NCBI RefSeq assembly: GCF_900156625.1
Contig: NZ_FTOB01000006.1
Coordinates: forward strand, 124,001 to 188,000
Direction of reading: 5' to 3'
Origin: Zobellia uliginosa
Lineage (GTDB): Bacteria; Bacteroidota; Bacteroidia; Flavobacteriales; Flavobacteriaceae
Length of the DNA: 64,000 bases
The notes beneath the pieces were generated by a model, which saw nothing but the letters and a program-made list of their open reading frames with translations, had not been told where the DNA came from and searched no databases. Both the position numbers and the translations under genes were made by a program. Below, one piece after another: positions 1 to 9,286 of this stretch (its first letter is position 1; the number at the start of each line of letters is the position of its first letter).

Positions 1-1382
1 AAAACCGTGATCAACACCGCTCCTACTGCCAAGCCACCAATCATCAGTTCTTGACGCTCCATTTCCATTTGGGATACGGCTTGCTTTTTATCGTGGGCGG
101 TCTGCAGGGCCGACTTTTCCTTTTCATACTCGTACTCGGCCTCGAGAAGCGCTATTTCTTCTTTCTTTTCCACCGAAGCAAAACTATCGCGCAATACCAC
201 GGCCTCAGTTTTGTTTTTGTAAGCCCCTTTATAATTTCCCATTTCACTTTGCAGGGAAGCCAATTGTTCAAGGGCATTGAACTGAAGATTTACACTACCT
301 GCCCCTTTCGCATATTGAAAAGAAGCTTTGTAGTTTTCTTCGGCCCGTCCCAAATTCTTATGTACCCCCAAGGCATAGCAATCTCCTAGATGCCGGTGAA
401 CAATAGCCAAATTATTGGCATTCTTCAACTTTTCATAAATCTTCCGGGTCTTTTCAAAATACGGGATCGCCTCTGTATATTGGCCTATTTCAGAATATGC
501 AATCCCCATATTGGTCAAAGCACTGGCCACCCCCCTTTCATTTTTGTTCTTTTCCATGATATCATGGGCCTGTTTATAACTTTCAATGGCTTTTTCAGGA
601 TTCCCGGTATCGTTGTACACCCTCCCAAGATTGGTAAGGGCATTGGCAACACCTTCCTGAAAATCGTTCTTTTTAAAAAACAGAAGGGCTTTTTTCTGGA
701 ATTCCTCAGCTAGCCCAAATTTTTCCAACCGAGCATACAACAGTCCAATATTACTTAGGATAGAAGCGTATTGTCGATCTTCGGTCAACCCTAGGTCTTC
801 ATAAATACGCTTGGCATCGAGGTAACTTTTCAGGGCTTTGGGATACTGGGAGAGGTACATATGATTAATACCTATACTATTTAGCATTTTAGCCATCAAA
901 AAACTATCCTTCGCCTTCTCAAATACCTCATAGGCCCTTCGATTGTTATCATTTGCCCGGGCATAGTCAGATTCATTAAAGTAGACCAACCCCTTATTAT
1001 ATATCAATCGGGCGAGCCCCTGCAGGTCTCCCATATCCCTTCTGACCTCCATCGCTTTGTCGTAAGAGGCCAATGCCAAAGAATCTTCGCCCAAGGCGCT
1101 ATAATTATGACCCCGATACGCATACGCGGTGGCAATACCCGCTTGACTGTTCAGTTTACGGCCCAGTTCCAAGGCCTCCGTTGACCGAAGGACCCCGACC
1201 GCGGGATCCACGGAATAATAGGTATAGGCCAGCTCGTTCAAGATATTCAATCGAAGTGTATCCTGCTTTAAATGCCCCTTCAAAAGCAAGCTCAAACTAT
1301 CTATCTTGGGCCTTTGCGCACGTACGCCGAACAAAGACAACATTAGCAATACGGTAAGCACATTTATTCTATATAAGGGCAT
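1..1382 (-). CDS. TPR-repeat signalling protein, C-terminus cut off
   Basis: The reading frame starts at an ATG at 1382 and runs without a stop out of the low-coordinate edge, so about 460 residues are visible and the C-terminus is missing. An N-terminal hydrophobic stretch ending near VRAQ looks like a signal peptide. It is followed by about seven tetratricopeptide repeats with the usual Ala/Gly/Tyr spacing (for example ALTNLGRVYNDTGNPEKAI). A charged coiled-coil segment and a transmembrane helix (GGLAVGAVLITV) close the visible part. In Bacteroidota this layout usually continues into a histidine kinase, LuxR-type HTH or LytTR domain, which cannot be decided here. It diverges from the lipoprotein gene at 1626, leaving a 243-bp shared upstream region. 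Confidence 0.85.
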   Translation of the reverse strand, partial: MPLYRINVLTVLLMLSLFGVRAQRPKIDSLSLLLKGHLKQDTLRLNILNELAYTYYSVDPAVGVLRSTEALELGRKLNSQAGIATAYAYRGHNYSALGEDSLALASYDKAMEVRRDMGDLQGLARLIYNKGLVYFNESDYARANDNNRRAYEVFEKAKDSFLMAKMLNSIGINHMYLSQYPKALKSYLDAKRIYEDLGLTEDRQYASILSNIGLLYARLEKFGLAEEFQKKALLFFKKNDFQEGVANALTNLGRVYNDTGNPEKAIESYKQAHDIMEKNKNERGVASALTNMGIAYSEIGQYTEAIPYFEKTRKIYEKLKNANNLAIVHRHLGDCYALGVHKNLGRAEENYKASFQYAKGAGSVNLQFNALEQLASLQSEMGNYKGAYKNKTEAVVLRDSFASVEKKEEIALLEAEYEYEKEKSALQTAHDKKQAVSQMEMERQELMIGGLAVGAVLITV

Positions 1383-1625
1383 ATGTACAAGTCAAGGATA
1401 TGCTTCAAATTTAACAGTTTCAGCGTAGTATGCATCACCCTAAACCGTAAATATTGTGATAAATGGTTCTTTTTGAGGTCTGTATACCAAAAACACACCC
1501 TTTACGATTACGGACAAAAAAACAACACCTACCACGCCCAGCATCACGCTTAATAAATGCAAATCGGACGCCACAACACTATTTCCTATTTTCACCCTAT
1601 CAAACCGAACAACCCATTGCAAAAA

Positions 1626-2285
1626 ATGAAAAACCTCTACTACAAAAGAATTGTTCTTGTCATCACCCTTCTATCCTTATGTATAGCCGCTGGGTGCGAC
1701 AGCCACCCCATAAACGACCTTGCGGAAGACCTTGCCGAAGATTTTGAAGAGGTCGATACAGAGGAGGAAAAAGAGGCAGAAGAAGAAGAAGAAGAAGAAG
1801 AAGCTAAGGAAATCATAGGGGTCATGACGGCCAAGGTCAATGAAAAAAAATTCACCACCCCTGAACTTTTAGAACTAGCAGGCGCGGGTGTATCCATCAA
1901 TAAGGGTTACTATCTTTTACAAATCTCAGGTTTTGATGTCGAGTTAGGCCTAAAAAAAGCCCAGCACATCGTACTATCGGTATTTGGCAAAGATTTTAAC
2001 TCCTTAGAACCTGGCACCGAATGGAATACTGTTGTTGAAGATGTATTGGCAGGAGGCGCCCTTGCCGCCTACTCGGAAAACATAGCCACCGATGACGATG
2101 ACAACACGAGTTCAACACTTGACACCTTAGAGAAAGTCTACATCAAGATTACCTCAATAGACCACGAAAAGCAACTACTATCAGGTGAATTCAGTTTTTC
2201 AGGTAAGAACGAAGAGACCGGGAAAACTTACGTAGTTACCGACGGTACATTTAAAGATTTCGAATACAAAATCACAGAGAATTAA
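1626..2285 (+). CDS. Lipoprotein with poly-Glu stretch, DUF6252-like
   Basis: A 219-residue secreted lipoprotein. I chose the ATG at 1626 because it gives a standard signal peptide ending in the lipobox IAAGC (Cys24). An earlier in-frame start at 1557 would only add non-hydrophobic residues. After the cysteine comes a very acidic linker with eight consecutive Glu at residues 52-59. A globular part of about 130 residues follows, ending in a beta-rich repeat with the phrase DGTFKDF. That ending resembles DUF6252-type lipoproteins of Bacteroidota, an assignment from memory of the family style. It is the first of three small lipoprotein genes in a row with 35-42 bp spacing, so co-transcription is likely. 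Function unknown. Confidence 0.8.
   Translation: MKNLYYKRIVLVITLLSLCIAAGCDSHPINDLAEDLAEDFEEVDTEEEKEAEEEEEEEEAKEIIGVMTAKVNEKKFTTPELLELAGAGVSINKGYYLLQISGFDVELGLKKAQHIVLSVFGKDFNSLEPGTEWNTVVEDVLAGGALAAYSENIATDDDDNTSSTLDTLEKVYIKITSIDHEKQLLSGEFSFSGKNEETGKTYVVTDGTFKDFEYKITEN
1779..1802 (+). repeat. (GAA)8 trinucleotide repeat
   Basis: Eight perfect in-frame GAA codons inside the lipoprotein gene at 1626, encoding Glu52-Glu59. Slippage here would change the length of the acidic linker without breaking the frame. Confidence 0.9.
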
Positions 2286-2320
2286 AACCGATCTAAAAAA
2301 CCAAACAAACACCCAAGACC

Positions 2321-2605
2321 ATGAAAAAACCATTACTCCTTTTTACGATTCTTTTATTAGGCCTATGCACCTTGAGCAACTGCAACGTTAAAGACACCAT
2401 AGATGAGCTTAGCGATACACAAAAGGCACTTGATTGCATTAACTTAATTGAAGACATTGACGAAAAGTGGGATAAACAGGATAGAGACTGTGAGGAAATA
2501 AAGTCGGACGTAGCCAAGATTCTGAAAACCTGTAAAGACTTTATAAGTGAAGAACAAAAGGCGCAGCTAGAATTTTATTCGGCAAATTGCGATGCGGACA
2601 ATTAA
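2321..2605 (+). CDS. Small cysteine-containing lipoprotein, unknown function
   Basis: A 94-residue protein with a signal peptide and lipobox LSNC (Cys21), so a predicted lipoprotein. The mature part is about 73 residues, highly charged and helical in character. It has four further cysteines (in ALDCIN, DRDCEE, LKTCKD and SANCDA) that could form two disulfides in the periplasm or at the surface. The ATG at 2321 lies 35 bp after the previous gene and 42 bp before the next, which fits one transcript. I do not recognise a family. Its cysteine-paired helical look is reminiscent of small secreted adaptors, but nothing in the sequence assigns a role. Confidence 0.75.
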   Translation: MKKPLLLFTILLLGLCTLSNCNVKDTIDELSDTQKALDCINLIEDIDEKWDKQDRDCEEIKSDVAKILKTCKDFISEEQKAQLEFYSANCDADN

Positions 2606-2647
2606 AAACCCTCTTAAACCAAACTTAACTAAAACCCTACCCCACCA

Positions 2648-3202
2648 ATGAAATACACCAGACTAAACTTCAACCATTACCGCACCAACCTACTTTTGCT
2701 CGGCCTAAGCTTAACGGTAGCCTGCAGCAGCAATTCCGAAGAGGCCGACGAAACCAACACACCCACGACCTACGGGACGATACAACTATCTGGGGAAGAA
2801 ACCGGAAAAATCGGCTCATCATTACAAGTCGGACATATCGCAATTGGCCGTTCTGATTTGACCGGACATGCCAAAACCGTAATCTTGACCGACAACAACA
2901 CTAAAATAGATAAAAACGGCCCTGTTCCCAGCGACCTGAAAAACAATTTCATTATTATAGGCTTAGATCTTGGCGAGGCATCTACCAGTAGTGCAAGCCG
3001 ATCCCTATCGATGAACATAACCGTAGACGGCACCGAATACAAGCACGCCTGTGCGAGTCCCAATTTTGGCAGCTTCATGGATTGTGGCTCGGATTACCGT
3101 ATAGATTTTGACAAAAAAGAGGTGTTATTTTCAGAAACCACGGTCATCAACACAAAAACCGATGCCGTTTTGACCATGAACGGAACCGTAAAGTGGGATT
3201 AA
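2648..3202 (+). CDS. Lipoprotein, unknown beta-rich family
   Basis: A 184-residue lipoprotein with signal peptide and lipobox TVAC (Cys26). The residues right after the cysteine are Ser/Asn then acidic (SSNSEEADE). Acidic residues near the lipidated cysteine are part of the surface-export signal described for Flavobacterium and Capnocytophaga lipoproteins, so surface display is plausible but inferred. The rest is beta-rich with two cysteines (ACASPNFG and DCGSDYR) and ends in a strand pattern (VLTMNGTVKW) common in small flavobacterial lipoproteins. It is last of the three lipoprotein genes and is followed by a 182-bp gap before the beta-barrel gene. Function unknown. Confidence 0.78.
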   Translation: MKYTRLNFNHYRTNLLLLGLSLTVACSSNSEEADETNTPTTYGTIQLSGEETGKIGSSLQVGHIAIGRSDLTGHAKTVILTDNNTKIDKNGPVPSDLKNNFIIIGLDLGEASTSSASRSLSMNITVDGTEYKHACASPNFGSFMDCGSDYRIDFDKKEVLFSETTVINTKTDAVLTMNGTVKWD

Positions 3203-3384
3203 GCCCCACCCACAAAAAACAAATCACAAGGAAAGCCGCCAACGCTTGCTTGTTCTTTTGCCCCAGACCTGAAGCGCCCCTTCTTTTACACTAAATAACA
3301 ACGAGAAGGAAAATAAATTAAAAATATGTACGTAATTTTACCCCAGCGCTTTTAAAACAACGACTTCATTAAACATAATTAAAA

Positions 3385-3915
3385 ATGAGAAAATCGATTA
3401 CCCTATTAGCAGTGTTTACTTTTTTAGTACAGTTTGCATCGGCCCAAGAATTTGAAGTAGGCTCGAATGTAATCAATGCCGGTATAGGTTTAGGCGGCTA
3501 TTATGGAGGATACAATACTTCTACGGAAAGCCCTGTATTTAGCGCCAGCTACGAAAGGGGTGTTTGGGACATGCCCGGCCCCGGCGTTATAAGTCTTGGA
3601 GGCTACCTTGGCTATAAGAGGTTTACGTATGACAGCTCCTTTGACAATTATGATTATAGCTGGTCATACACAACCATAGGTGCCCGCGGTGCCTATCACT
3701 ACACTGGTTTCGACATTGACAATCTCGACGTATACGGTGGGGTTATGGCCTCTATGCGTATTTATAGCGGCGACAATTACAGTGATCTAAACAGCAGACC
3801 GGGCGCTAGCGCTTTTGTCGGTGGACGCTGGTATTTTTCAGATAGTTTTGCAGGTTTTGCAGAAGCCGGTTACGGCTCTTCTTTTTTGACCTTGGGGGTA
3901 TCGTTCAGGTTCTAG
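3385..3915 (+). CDS. Small outer-membrane beta-barrel protein
   Basis: A 176-residue protein with a signal peptide cleaved around ASA/QEF. The mature part is made of alternating Gly/Tyr-rich strands (GIGLGGYYGG, GGYLGYKRF, GFAEAGYG) and ends in SFRF. A C-terminal Phe preceded by alternating residues is the usual outer-membrane barrel end. The size fits an eight-stranded barrel of the OmpA-like/OmpX class. It has its own upstream region and is followed by a strong hairpin terminator, so it is probably monocistronic. The ligand or role cannot be read from the sequence. Confidence 0.82.
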   Translation: MRKSITLLAVFTFLVQFASAQEFEVGSNVINAGIGLGGYYGGYNTSTESPVFSASYERGVWDMPGPGVISLGGYLGYKRFTYDSSFDNYDYSWSYTTIGARGAYHYTGFDIDNLDVYGGVMASMRIYSGDNYSDLNSRPGASAFVGGRWYFSDSFAGFAEAGYGSSFLTLGVSFRF

Positions 3916-3935
3916 AACTCCTAAGTACACCATAT

Positions 3936-3972
3936 AAAAGCCTTCCTATATTTAATTACGGGAAGGCTTTTC
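3936..3972 (+). terminator. Hairpin terminator after the beta-barrel gene
   Basis: An 11-bp perfect stem (AAAAGCCTTCC with GGAAGGCTTTT) and a 14-nt loop, followed by a T-rich tail. It overlaps the last codons of the convergent gene that ends at 3952 and could work in both directions. Confidence 0.8.
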
Positions 3973-4500
3973 TTCTTTTAGGGCAGCTTCAATCTGCCTA
4001 TTCCAAAGGGCCTGCTTTTCTAAATTTCTGGAAAAATTGGTCTCCCGATCATATTTGTTCTGAAAATTGCCCAACTCTTTTAAAATGGCCTTATAAATAG
4101 CACGAACCTCAGCCTTGGCATTCATTGTAAATTGGGTCTGTGCCAGTCGTTTTCGCATTTTTCGGGCATAGAGTTCCGATATATCAAAATGCAATTGCTC
4201 GTGCCCCAGAATAATAGAATCACACAATTCTGGGCGATACCATGATTTCTGTGGATAAAACTCGCTTTGTACCACAAAATCAAGATATAGTTGCCCTTCT
4301 TTTGTAAAAGACGTAAACGAATAACTAATTCCACTGGCCGTTGTTGCGGCGGCCCATGCGGTCTTAAAATAACTCCCCTTAAAATCGGACCACTGAAGTT
4401 TTCTATCCGCGTCCCAGACGATTACCTCCTCCTCTTGGGAAAAGACCATACCGAACCCCAGAAGACATACTGCCCAAATAAAGTGTTTTAAAGCTCCCAA
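3952..4500 (-). CDS. DUF922-type putative secreted zinc protease
   Basis: About 182 residues with a hydrophobic signal peptide (residues 5-20, ending FSQ). The motif HEQLH at residues 100-104 fits the zinc-protease signature HExxH, and the surrounding ILGHEQLHFD is characteristic of DUF922. The second half is charged and helical. No ATG precedes the signal peptide; the best start is a TTG at 4500, which lies inside the last codons of the upstream OsmC gene. The two genes overlap by 13 bp and are probably translationally coupled. Proteolytic activity is inferred from the motif only, and the substrate is unknown. Confidence 0.75.
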   Translation of the reverse strand: MGALKHFIWAVCLLGFGMVFSQEEEVIVWDADRKLQWSDFKGSYFKTAWAAATTASGISYSFTSFTKEGQLYLDFVVQSEFYPQKSWYRPELCDSIILGHEQLHFDISELYARKMRKRLAQTQFTMNAKAEVRAIYKAILKELGNFQNKYDRETNFSRNLEKQALWNRQIEAALKEEKPSRN

Positions 4501-4892
4501 TGAAATGTAATTACTTTCTCTATATCTGGATGCAAACTATAAAGCACGGGACATGTCAATGCGGTATTTTCCAATATCTTCCTGTTCTTGTCGGACACAT
4601 TGGAAGGCAAAACCAATTTAGCTTCAATTTTTGAAATCCGTCTTGGCCCGGCGGCCATATGTTTCTTAATGTCGACGGTAGCCCCCTTAAGGTCGACCTC
4701 CAAGCCTTTGGCTTTAATACCCATCATGGTAACCATACAACTTCCCAAACCGGTAGCAACGGTATCGGTAGGCGAAAAAGCTTGGCCCAGGCCATTATTG
4801 TCCACAGGGGCATCCGTAATAAAAGTATCACCTGACCGCAGGTGCTCACATGTAGTTCTTAAATCTCCGTTATAGGTAACTTTTGAAGTCAT
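4488..4892 (-). CDS. OsmC/Ohr family protein
   Basis: A 134-residue OsmC-family protein. These are cytoplasmic dimers that reduce organic hydroperoxides using two cysteines. Both expected cysteines are present: Cys52 in the helix motif GLGSCMVTMMG and Cys114 in ALTCPVLYSL. The overall length and the central helix match the family. The start is the ATG at 4892; an in-frame TTG at 4898 is less likely. It is upstream of, and overlaps, the DUF922 gene. The closest subfamily (OsmC versus YhfA-like) cannot be fixed by eye, so the natural substrate is open. Confidence 0.88.
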   Translation of the reverse strand: MTSKVTYNGDLRTTCEHLRSGDTFITDAPVDNNGLGQAFSPTDTVATGLGSCMVTMMGIKAKGLEVDLKGATVDIKKHMAAGPRRISKIEAKLVLPSNVSDKNRKILENTALTCPVLYSLHPDIEKVITFHWEL

Positions 4893-4960
4893 ACTCAAAC
4901 AAGGGGTTATAATTCATAAAAATGCTCGCCCCAAGTTAACGATACGACTTTCAAAAAAGA

Positions 4961-4990
4961 AATAAAATTCGGGTTGCCCCGAATTTTATT
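4961..4990 (-). terminator. Hairpin terminator of the guaA-LysM operon
   Basis: A 13-bp perfect stem (AATAAAATTCGGG with CCCGAATTTTATT) around a 4-nt loop. In the minus direction it is followed by a T-rich run. It includes the stop codon of the LysM gene. Confidence 0.85.
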
Positions 4991-7154
4991 CCGCTTCCTT
5001 TATACGAAGGTCTTCCATGGTAAGGATATACGAAGATCGGTTAAAATAACCTGAAGCACCATTGCGCTCATAATCAAACTTGTTTCCCGAGTACTCGGTC
5101 TCCCCTACCGTTTTTGAAGCTTCCATAAGATTGTTCTTATAAGCCAACCTGAGCAAAAGATCAAAGGTTAGGTCAAAACCGCGAACGGCATAACGATCCG
5201 GCGCACTTCCAAAGCGCTTTTCATATCGTTTGAAAAAAGCATCGGCAGACACGGCCTTGTACACTGACGGATAGGTAAAACGAAGATTCGACAAGTGGGC
5301 ATTACTGATTACCTCGTTATCGAAGGCACTATTCTTATCCGTGGTAAACATACGCACTTTGACCTCTTCGGTATTCAACGAATTCAAAATAGAGGTTACA
5401 CTGGAAACCAGCTTAAAATTATCGGTCTCAACAAATACCCAGTTTTCGGTTTTATCACTTAATAGTCGGGTCAGTTTATCAATATTGATCCCGATGTTTT
5501 TCTCCTCTTGGGTTACTTTTAAGGTATCGGCATCGGCAAAGGTGGCCAATAATTGACGTTTGACCCCTTGGTTTTTATCGTCGGCTATAACAATAATGTG
5601 CTGATCGGTACGCTTTTCCACGGTGTATCCTATCATTCGCTCTCGCAACAATTCTTCAGAAGTATAGGAGAAAAACACGTTCGCAAGGCTTAAATCGCTC
5701 TTTGCCGGTATGGGTGCTACAAGCGGCACTCGTTTACCACCCGCACGAACCGCGGCCTCTTTTAAGGAAGGCATATCCAAGGGTCCGACAATCGCACTGT
5801 ACGAAGCCAGGTTTTCTTTCTGTAAGATTTCCTTGGTTTTCTCAATGCTCAATTGGTTATCGATTGTTTTCACATCTACCGATACCCCAAGGTCGGCAAT
5901 GGAATCCAGTGCTACCAAAGCCCCTGAATAAAGTCCCAAACTATATTTTAGACTATTTCGTTTATCGATAATGTTCGCCACACGATCCTTATCGGACAAA
6001 TCAAGCTTGTCTAACCTAAAAGGCAAAAGAAACATTAGCTTAGGCCTGTTTTGAACATTAATGCTGTCAATGAGATTGATCTTATCAAGAACCAAGGAAT
6101 TACGTATTTCAAAATCACCCTTTTGATCCTTCGGCAATTTCAAGACCATACCCGCTTTCAATCCTTGGGCCAAGTCTGGGTTCAACTCTAAAAGTTCTTT
6201 GTAACTAATACCGAATTTACGGGTAAGCGAAAATTCCGTTTGCTTCGGCTTTACCTCGTAAAAGTTGTAGTTCTCCGTATTGATTTCGCCACTTGCTATT
6301 TTTTTCTGGGGAATACGGATGACCATACCTTCCTTCAATCCGCCCCTTTCCTGAATCTCAGGATTCAAACGAACCACCTCATCGGACTTTACCCCGAATT
6401 TTTGTTCCAGCTGGTAGAAATTCATCTTTGGTGGCACGGTATAGGACAAATACAATTGTGTTTGCTGGTTCTCGACCGTACTGCCCGCTATTTTCGGAAG
6501 CTTTAGCTCTTGCCCTACCGCCAAATAGTCGTTAGCCTTTGAAAGTTCTGGGTTCAAGACCTCCATACTATCTACGGTAATCCCGTACTTATAGGCAATA
6601 CTCCATCTTGTCTCCTTGGGCAATACCGTGTAGGTTTCAAAATCGTCTTCATTGATTTCCAAAATATCTTCGGGTTTTACCCTTTTGTATTTTGGGATTT
6701 TCAAGGTCATTTTTCGCTTCAACTGTGAAGAATACAGTTCAGGATTGTACTTTTTGATATCTTCCGTACTAATATGAAATCGCTTTGCGATACTATAAAG
6801 GGTTTCCCTTTTCTTTACGGTATAAGAAGTAAAACCAATGGGCTCTTCTTGGGCCTCCCCCTTATCGCCTTGTACCGAACTACTTGCCGTTTTCACGGTA
6901 GACTGTTCCGCAACGGCCTTGGCCTTACCATCTTTTGGAATGACCAAGATGGTATTGACCCTTAAATTGTCGCCATCTTTTATCTCTTTGTTCAGCTTAA
7001 GGATGGTTTCGGTATCGACGCGATATTGTTTGGCGATACCCACCAAGGTCTCACCCTTTTTTACGGCATGTGTAGTAAACTTCTGTGCAGAAGCCTTACA
7101 GCCCACAAAAACGAATAATAAAAGCGTAAAGCCTATTTTTAAAAACTGATTCAT
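4986..7154 (-). CDS. Five-LysM protein with periplasmic-binding (PBP1) domain
   Basis: About 722 residues. The N-terminus has a hydrophobic export signal with either a lipobox-like VFVGC (Cys19) or a signal peptidase I site at ASA/Q. Five LysM modules follow (about residues 26-75, 111-155, 179-225, 237-284 and 298-340), each with the xYTVKxxETLxxIA pattern, which bind peptidoglycan. From about residue 365 to the end there is a type-1 periplasmic-binding fold resembling amino-acid ABC receptors (LGLYSGALVALDSI, YSAIVGPLD). It starts 2 nt after guaA stops (an alternative ATG at 7166 overlaps guaA), so the genes are coupled. Whether the receptor-like domain binds a ligand is not known. A cell-envelope role is inferred. 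Confidence 0.88.
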   Translation of the reverse strand: MNQFLKIGFTLLLFVFVGCKASAQKFTTHAVKKGETLVGIAKQYRVDTETILKLNKEIKDGDNLRVNTILVIPKDGKAKAVAEQSTVKTASSSVQGDKGEAQEEPIGFTSYTVKKRETLYSIAKRFHISTEDIKKYNPELYSSQLKRKMTLKIPKYKRVKPEDILEINEDDFETYTVLPKETRWSIAYKYGITVDSMEVLNPELSKANDYLAVGQELKLPKIAGSTVENQQTQLYLSYTVPPKMNFYQLEQKFGVKSDEVVRLNPEIQERGGLKEGMVIRIPQKKIASGEINTENYNFYEVKPKQTEFSLTRKFGISYKELLELNPDLAQGLKAGMVLKLPKDQKGDFEIRNSLVLDKINLIDSINVQNRPKLMFLLPFRLDKLDLSDKDRVANIIDKRNSLKYSLGLYSGALVALDSIADLGVSVDVKTIDNQLSIEKTKEILQKENLASYSAIVGPLDMPSLKEAAVRAGGKRVPLVAPIPAKSDLSLANVFFSYTSEELLRERMIGYTVEKRTDQHIIVIADDKNQGVKRQLLATFADADTLKVTQEEKNIGINIDKLTRLLSDKTENWVFVETDNFKLVSSVTSILNSLNTEEVKVRMFTTDKNSAFDNEVISNAHLSNLRFTYPSVYKAVSADAFFKRYEKRFGSAPDRYAVRGFDLTFDLLLRLAYKNNLMEASKTVGETEYSGNKFDYERNGASGYFNRSSYILTMEDLRIKEAE

Positions 7155-7156
7155 AT

Positions 7157-8689
7157 CTATTCCCATTCAATGGTTGCGGGCGGTTTTGAACTTATGTCAT
7201 ATACGACCCTGTTCACGCCCGGCACTTTGTTGATAATATCGTTTGACGTCTTTTGTAAGAACTCGTATGGCAAATTCACCCAGTCGGCGGTCATACCATC
7301 GGTACTTTCTACAGCTCGCAAAGCTACGCATTTTTCATAAGTACGCTCATCGCCCATTACGCCTACACTATTTACGGGCAAAAGCATGGCTCCGGCCTGC
7401 CAAACCTTGTCATAAAGTCCCCAATCACGTAATCCTTGGATAAAAATATGGTCTACTTCTTGCAAAATAGCCACTTTCTCCCGGGTTATATCCCCTAGTA
7501 TACGAATGGCCAATCCCGGTCCCGGGAAGGGATGGCGCCCTAGACGCTCATCGTCGATACCCATACTCTTACCGACCCGGCGGACCTCATCTTTAAACAA
7601 CATTTTTAGCGGCTCCACCACCTTGAGCTTCATAAAATCAGGCAAGCCCCCTACATTGTGGTGGCTTTTGATGGTTGCTGACGGACCTCCCGTTGCCGAA
7701 ACCGATTCAATAACATCAGGATATATGGTACCCTGCGCCAACCATTTCACATCTTTCACCAAGTGGGCCTCATCATCGAACACATCGATAAACACCTTTC
7801 CGATGATCTTACGTTTCTTTTCAGGGTCGCTTTCCCCCGCAAGGGCATCCAAAAAGCGTGCCGAAGCATCAACTCCTTTAACGTTCAACCCCATATGTTC
7901 GTATTGATCCAGAACATCTTGAAACTCATTCTTTCTCAACAGGCCGTTATTTACGAATATGCAATACAGGTTCTTTCCGATAGCCTTGTGCAGAAGCACT
8001 GCCGCCACGGTAGAATCAACCCCTCCCGACAAACCTAGCACTACCTTGTCGTCTCCTATTTTTTGTTTCAACTCGGAAACGGTCATATCTACAAATGCAG
8101 CCGGGGTCCAAGTTTGTTCAAGGCCGGCGATGTTCACCAAAAAGTTTTCCAATATTTTCTTTCCATCTTTGGAATGATAAACCTCTGGGTGGAACTGTAT
8201 GGCGAAAGTACTCTCGTCTTCAATCTTATATGCAGCATGTTCTACATCGTGCGTACTGGCCAATACTACTCCTTTTTCAGGAAGTTTCTGAATGGTATCA
8301 CTATGGCTCATCCACACTTGGCTCCCTTCCGAAACCCCTTCAAAAAAGGCTTCATCAGATTTTATATACGACAGGTTGGCCCGGCCGTATTCCCTTGTAT
8401 TGGAAGGTGCAACATTACCCCCACCGAAATGGGCAAGGTATTGGGCCCCGTAACAAACGGCCAATAGTGGCTTTTTGCCCCTGATTTGCGACAAATCGGG
8501 ATGTGGCGCATCATCGGCACGTACCGAAAAGGGCGACCCCGATAAGATTACCGCTTTGTACGAAGATAAATCGTCAGGAAGCTTGTTATATGGCTTTATT
8601 TCACAGAAAATATTGAGTTCTCTAACCCTTCTAGCAATGAGTTGTGTGTACTGAGAACCGAAATCGAGTATAAGGACGTTGTTTTGCAT
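7157..8689 (-). CDS. guaA: GMP synthase, glutamine-hydrolysing
   Basis: A 510-residue two-domain enzyme that converts XMP, ATP and glutamine to GMP, the last step of guanine nucleotide synthesis. The N-terminal class I amidotransferase has the nucleophile Cys79 in [11 protein letters not shown] and the triad His in QFHPEVYHS. The ATP-pyrophosphatase domain carries the P-loop [13 protein letters not shown], and the C-terminal dimerisation domain ends in PPATIEWE. Length matches the family. I chose the ATG at 8689 over an in-frame TTG at 8695 because a TATTTTTG -7 box lies just upstream. It is the first gene of an operon with the LysM protein. Confidence 0.98.
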   Translation of the reverse strand: MQNNVLILDFGSQYTQLIARRVRELNIFCEIKPYNKLPDDLSSYKAVILSGSPFSVRADDAPHPDLSQIRGKKPLLAVCYGAQYLAHFGGGNVAPSNTREYGRANLSYIKSDEAFFEGVSEGSQVWMSHSDTIQKLPEKGVVLASTHDVEHAAYKIEDESTFAIQFHPEVYHSKDGKKILENFLVNIAGLEQTWTPAAFVDMTVSELKQKIGDDKVVLGLSGGVDSTVAAVLLHKAIGKNLYCIFVNNGLLRKNEFQDVLDQYEHMGLNVKGVDASARFLDALAGESDPEKKRKIIGKVFIDVFDDEAHLVKDVKWLAQGTIYPDVIESVSATGGPSATIKSHHNVGGLPDFMKLKVVEPLKMLFKDEVRRVGKSMGIDDERLGRHPFPGPGLAIRILGDITREKVAILQEVDHIFIQGLRDWGLYDKVWQAGAMLLPVNSVGVMGDERTYEKCVALRAVESTDGMTADWVNLPYEFLQKTSNDIINKVPGVNRVVYDISSKPPATIEWE

Positions 8690-8692
8690 GGC

Positions 8693-8700
8693 CAAAAATA
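8693..8700 (-). promoter_or_regulatory. Candidate -7 box of guaA
   Basis: TATTTTTG on the minus strand matches the Bacteroidota -7 consensus TAnnTTTG. It ends only 3 nt before the guaA ATG, so the message would be nearly leaderless if this is the active promoter. No convincing TTG -33 element is seen. Confidence 0.4.
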
Positions 8701-9286
8701 GGAAATTCCATTTTCTCGAAAAGACTCTTTTGTGATAATTATAATCCGTTTTTTAACAATCGTCTTTAATAAATCGGATACGACCTTGAAACACACCCCA
8801 AACCATCGCAAAAAACAAAGGGGCATTTCTTAAAAGACACCCGATCGAGACCATAAAAAAATGATTTATTTCAATCTTACATTTTTTTCAAAGGAGTCTA
8901 TTGCCAACATTTCTTCGATGAATCCCCCAAGGATTTCGCTTTAAAAATCAAATTCCAGACAAATACACAAAATATAACCCAAAGCTTCATATAAAGACTA
9001 ACAAACAACTGGTCTTTAAATATTTAAATTTATTCCTACAAAGTGTTAAATTGTATTAAAACGAATAAATTTAAACCGTTTTTCTTCCTAAAATGAAACG
9101 AGGCCTTTTCATCCCTCCCAAAAAACCGTTTCCCTTTAAGAGCTATTTTGCACGCCTAATTATTTATCGTTTCATTAACAGCCCGCCTTAAAGATAATAA
9201 CTTTCTTGCGTAAGAATTTACTACTACAAAAACATTTCATCAATGTCTAAAAGTAGTATTTCCATCAATCAAAAAACGAACATATC
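8701..9286. other. AT-rich intergenic region, no gene seen
   Basis: A 586-bp region between divergent guaA and the TonB receptor gene. It is very AT-rich, with stop codons in all frames and no start with a plausible product. It must carry the promoter of the receptor gene, but I see no clear -33/-7 pair and no strong hairpin or tRNA-like fold. Confidence 0.6.

Noticed and set aside
1640-1900. Serine-rich minus-strand frame opposite the poly-Glu lipoprotein
   Set aside because: It is the complement of the GAA repeat and has no family features; the plus-strand gene with signal peptide explains the region.
8095-8484. Plus-strand frames of about 130 codons inside guaA
   Set aside because: They mirror the conserved minus-strand guaA coding sequence and show no protein features of their own.
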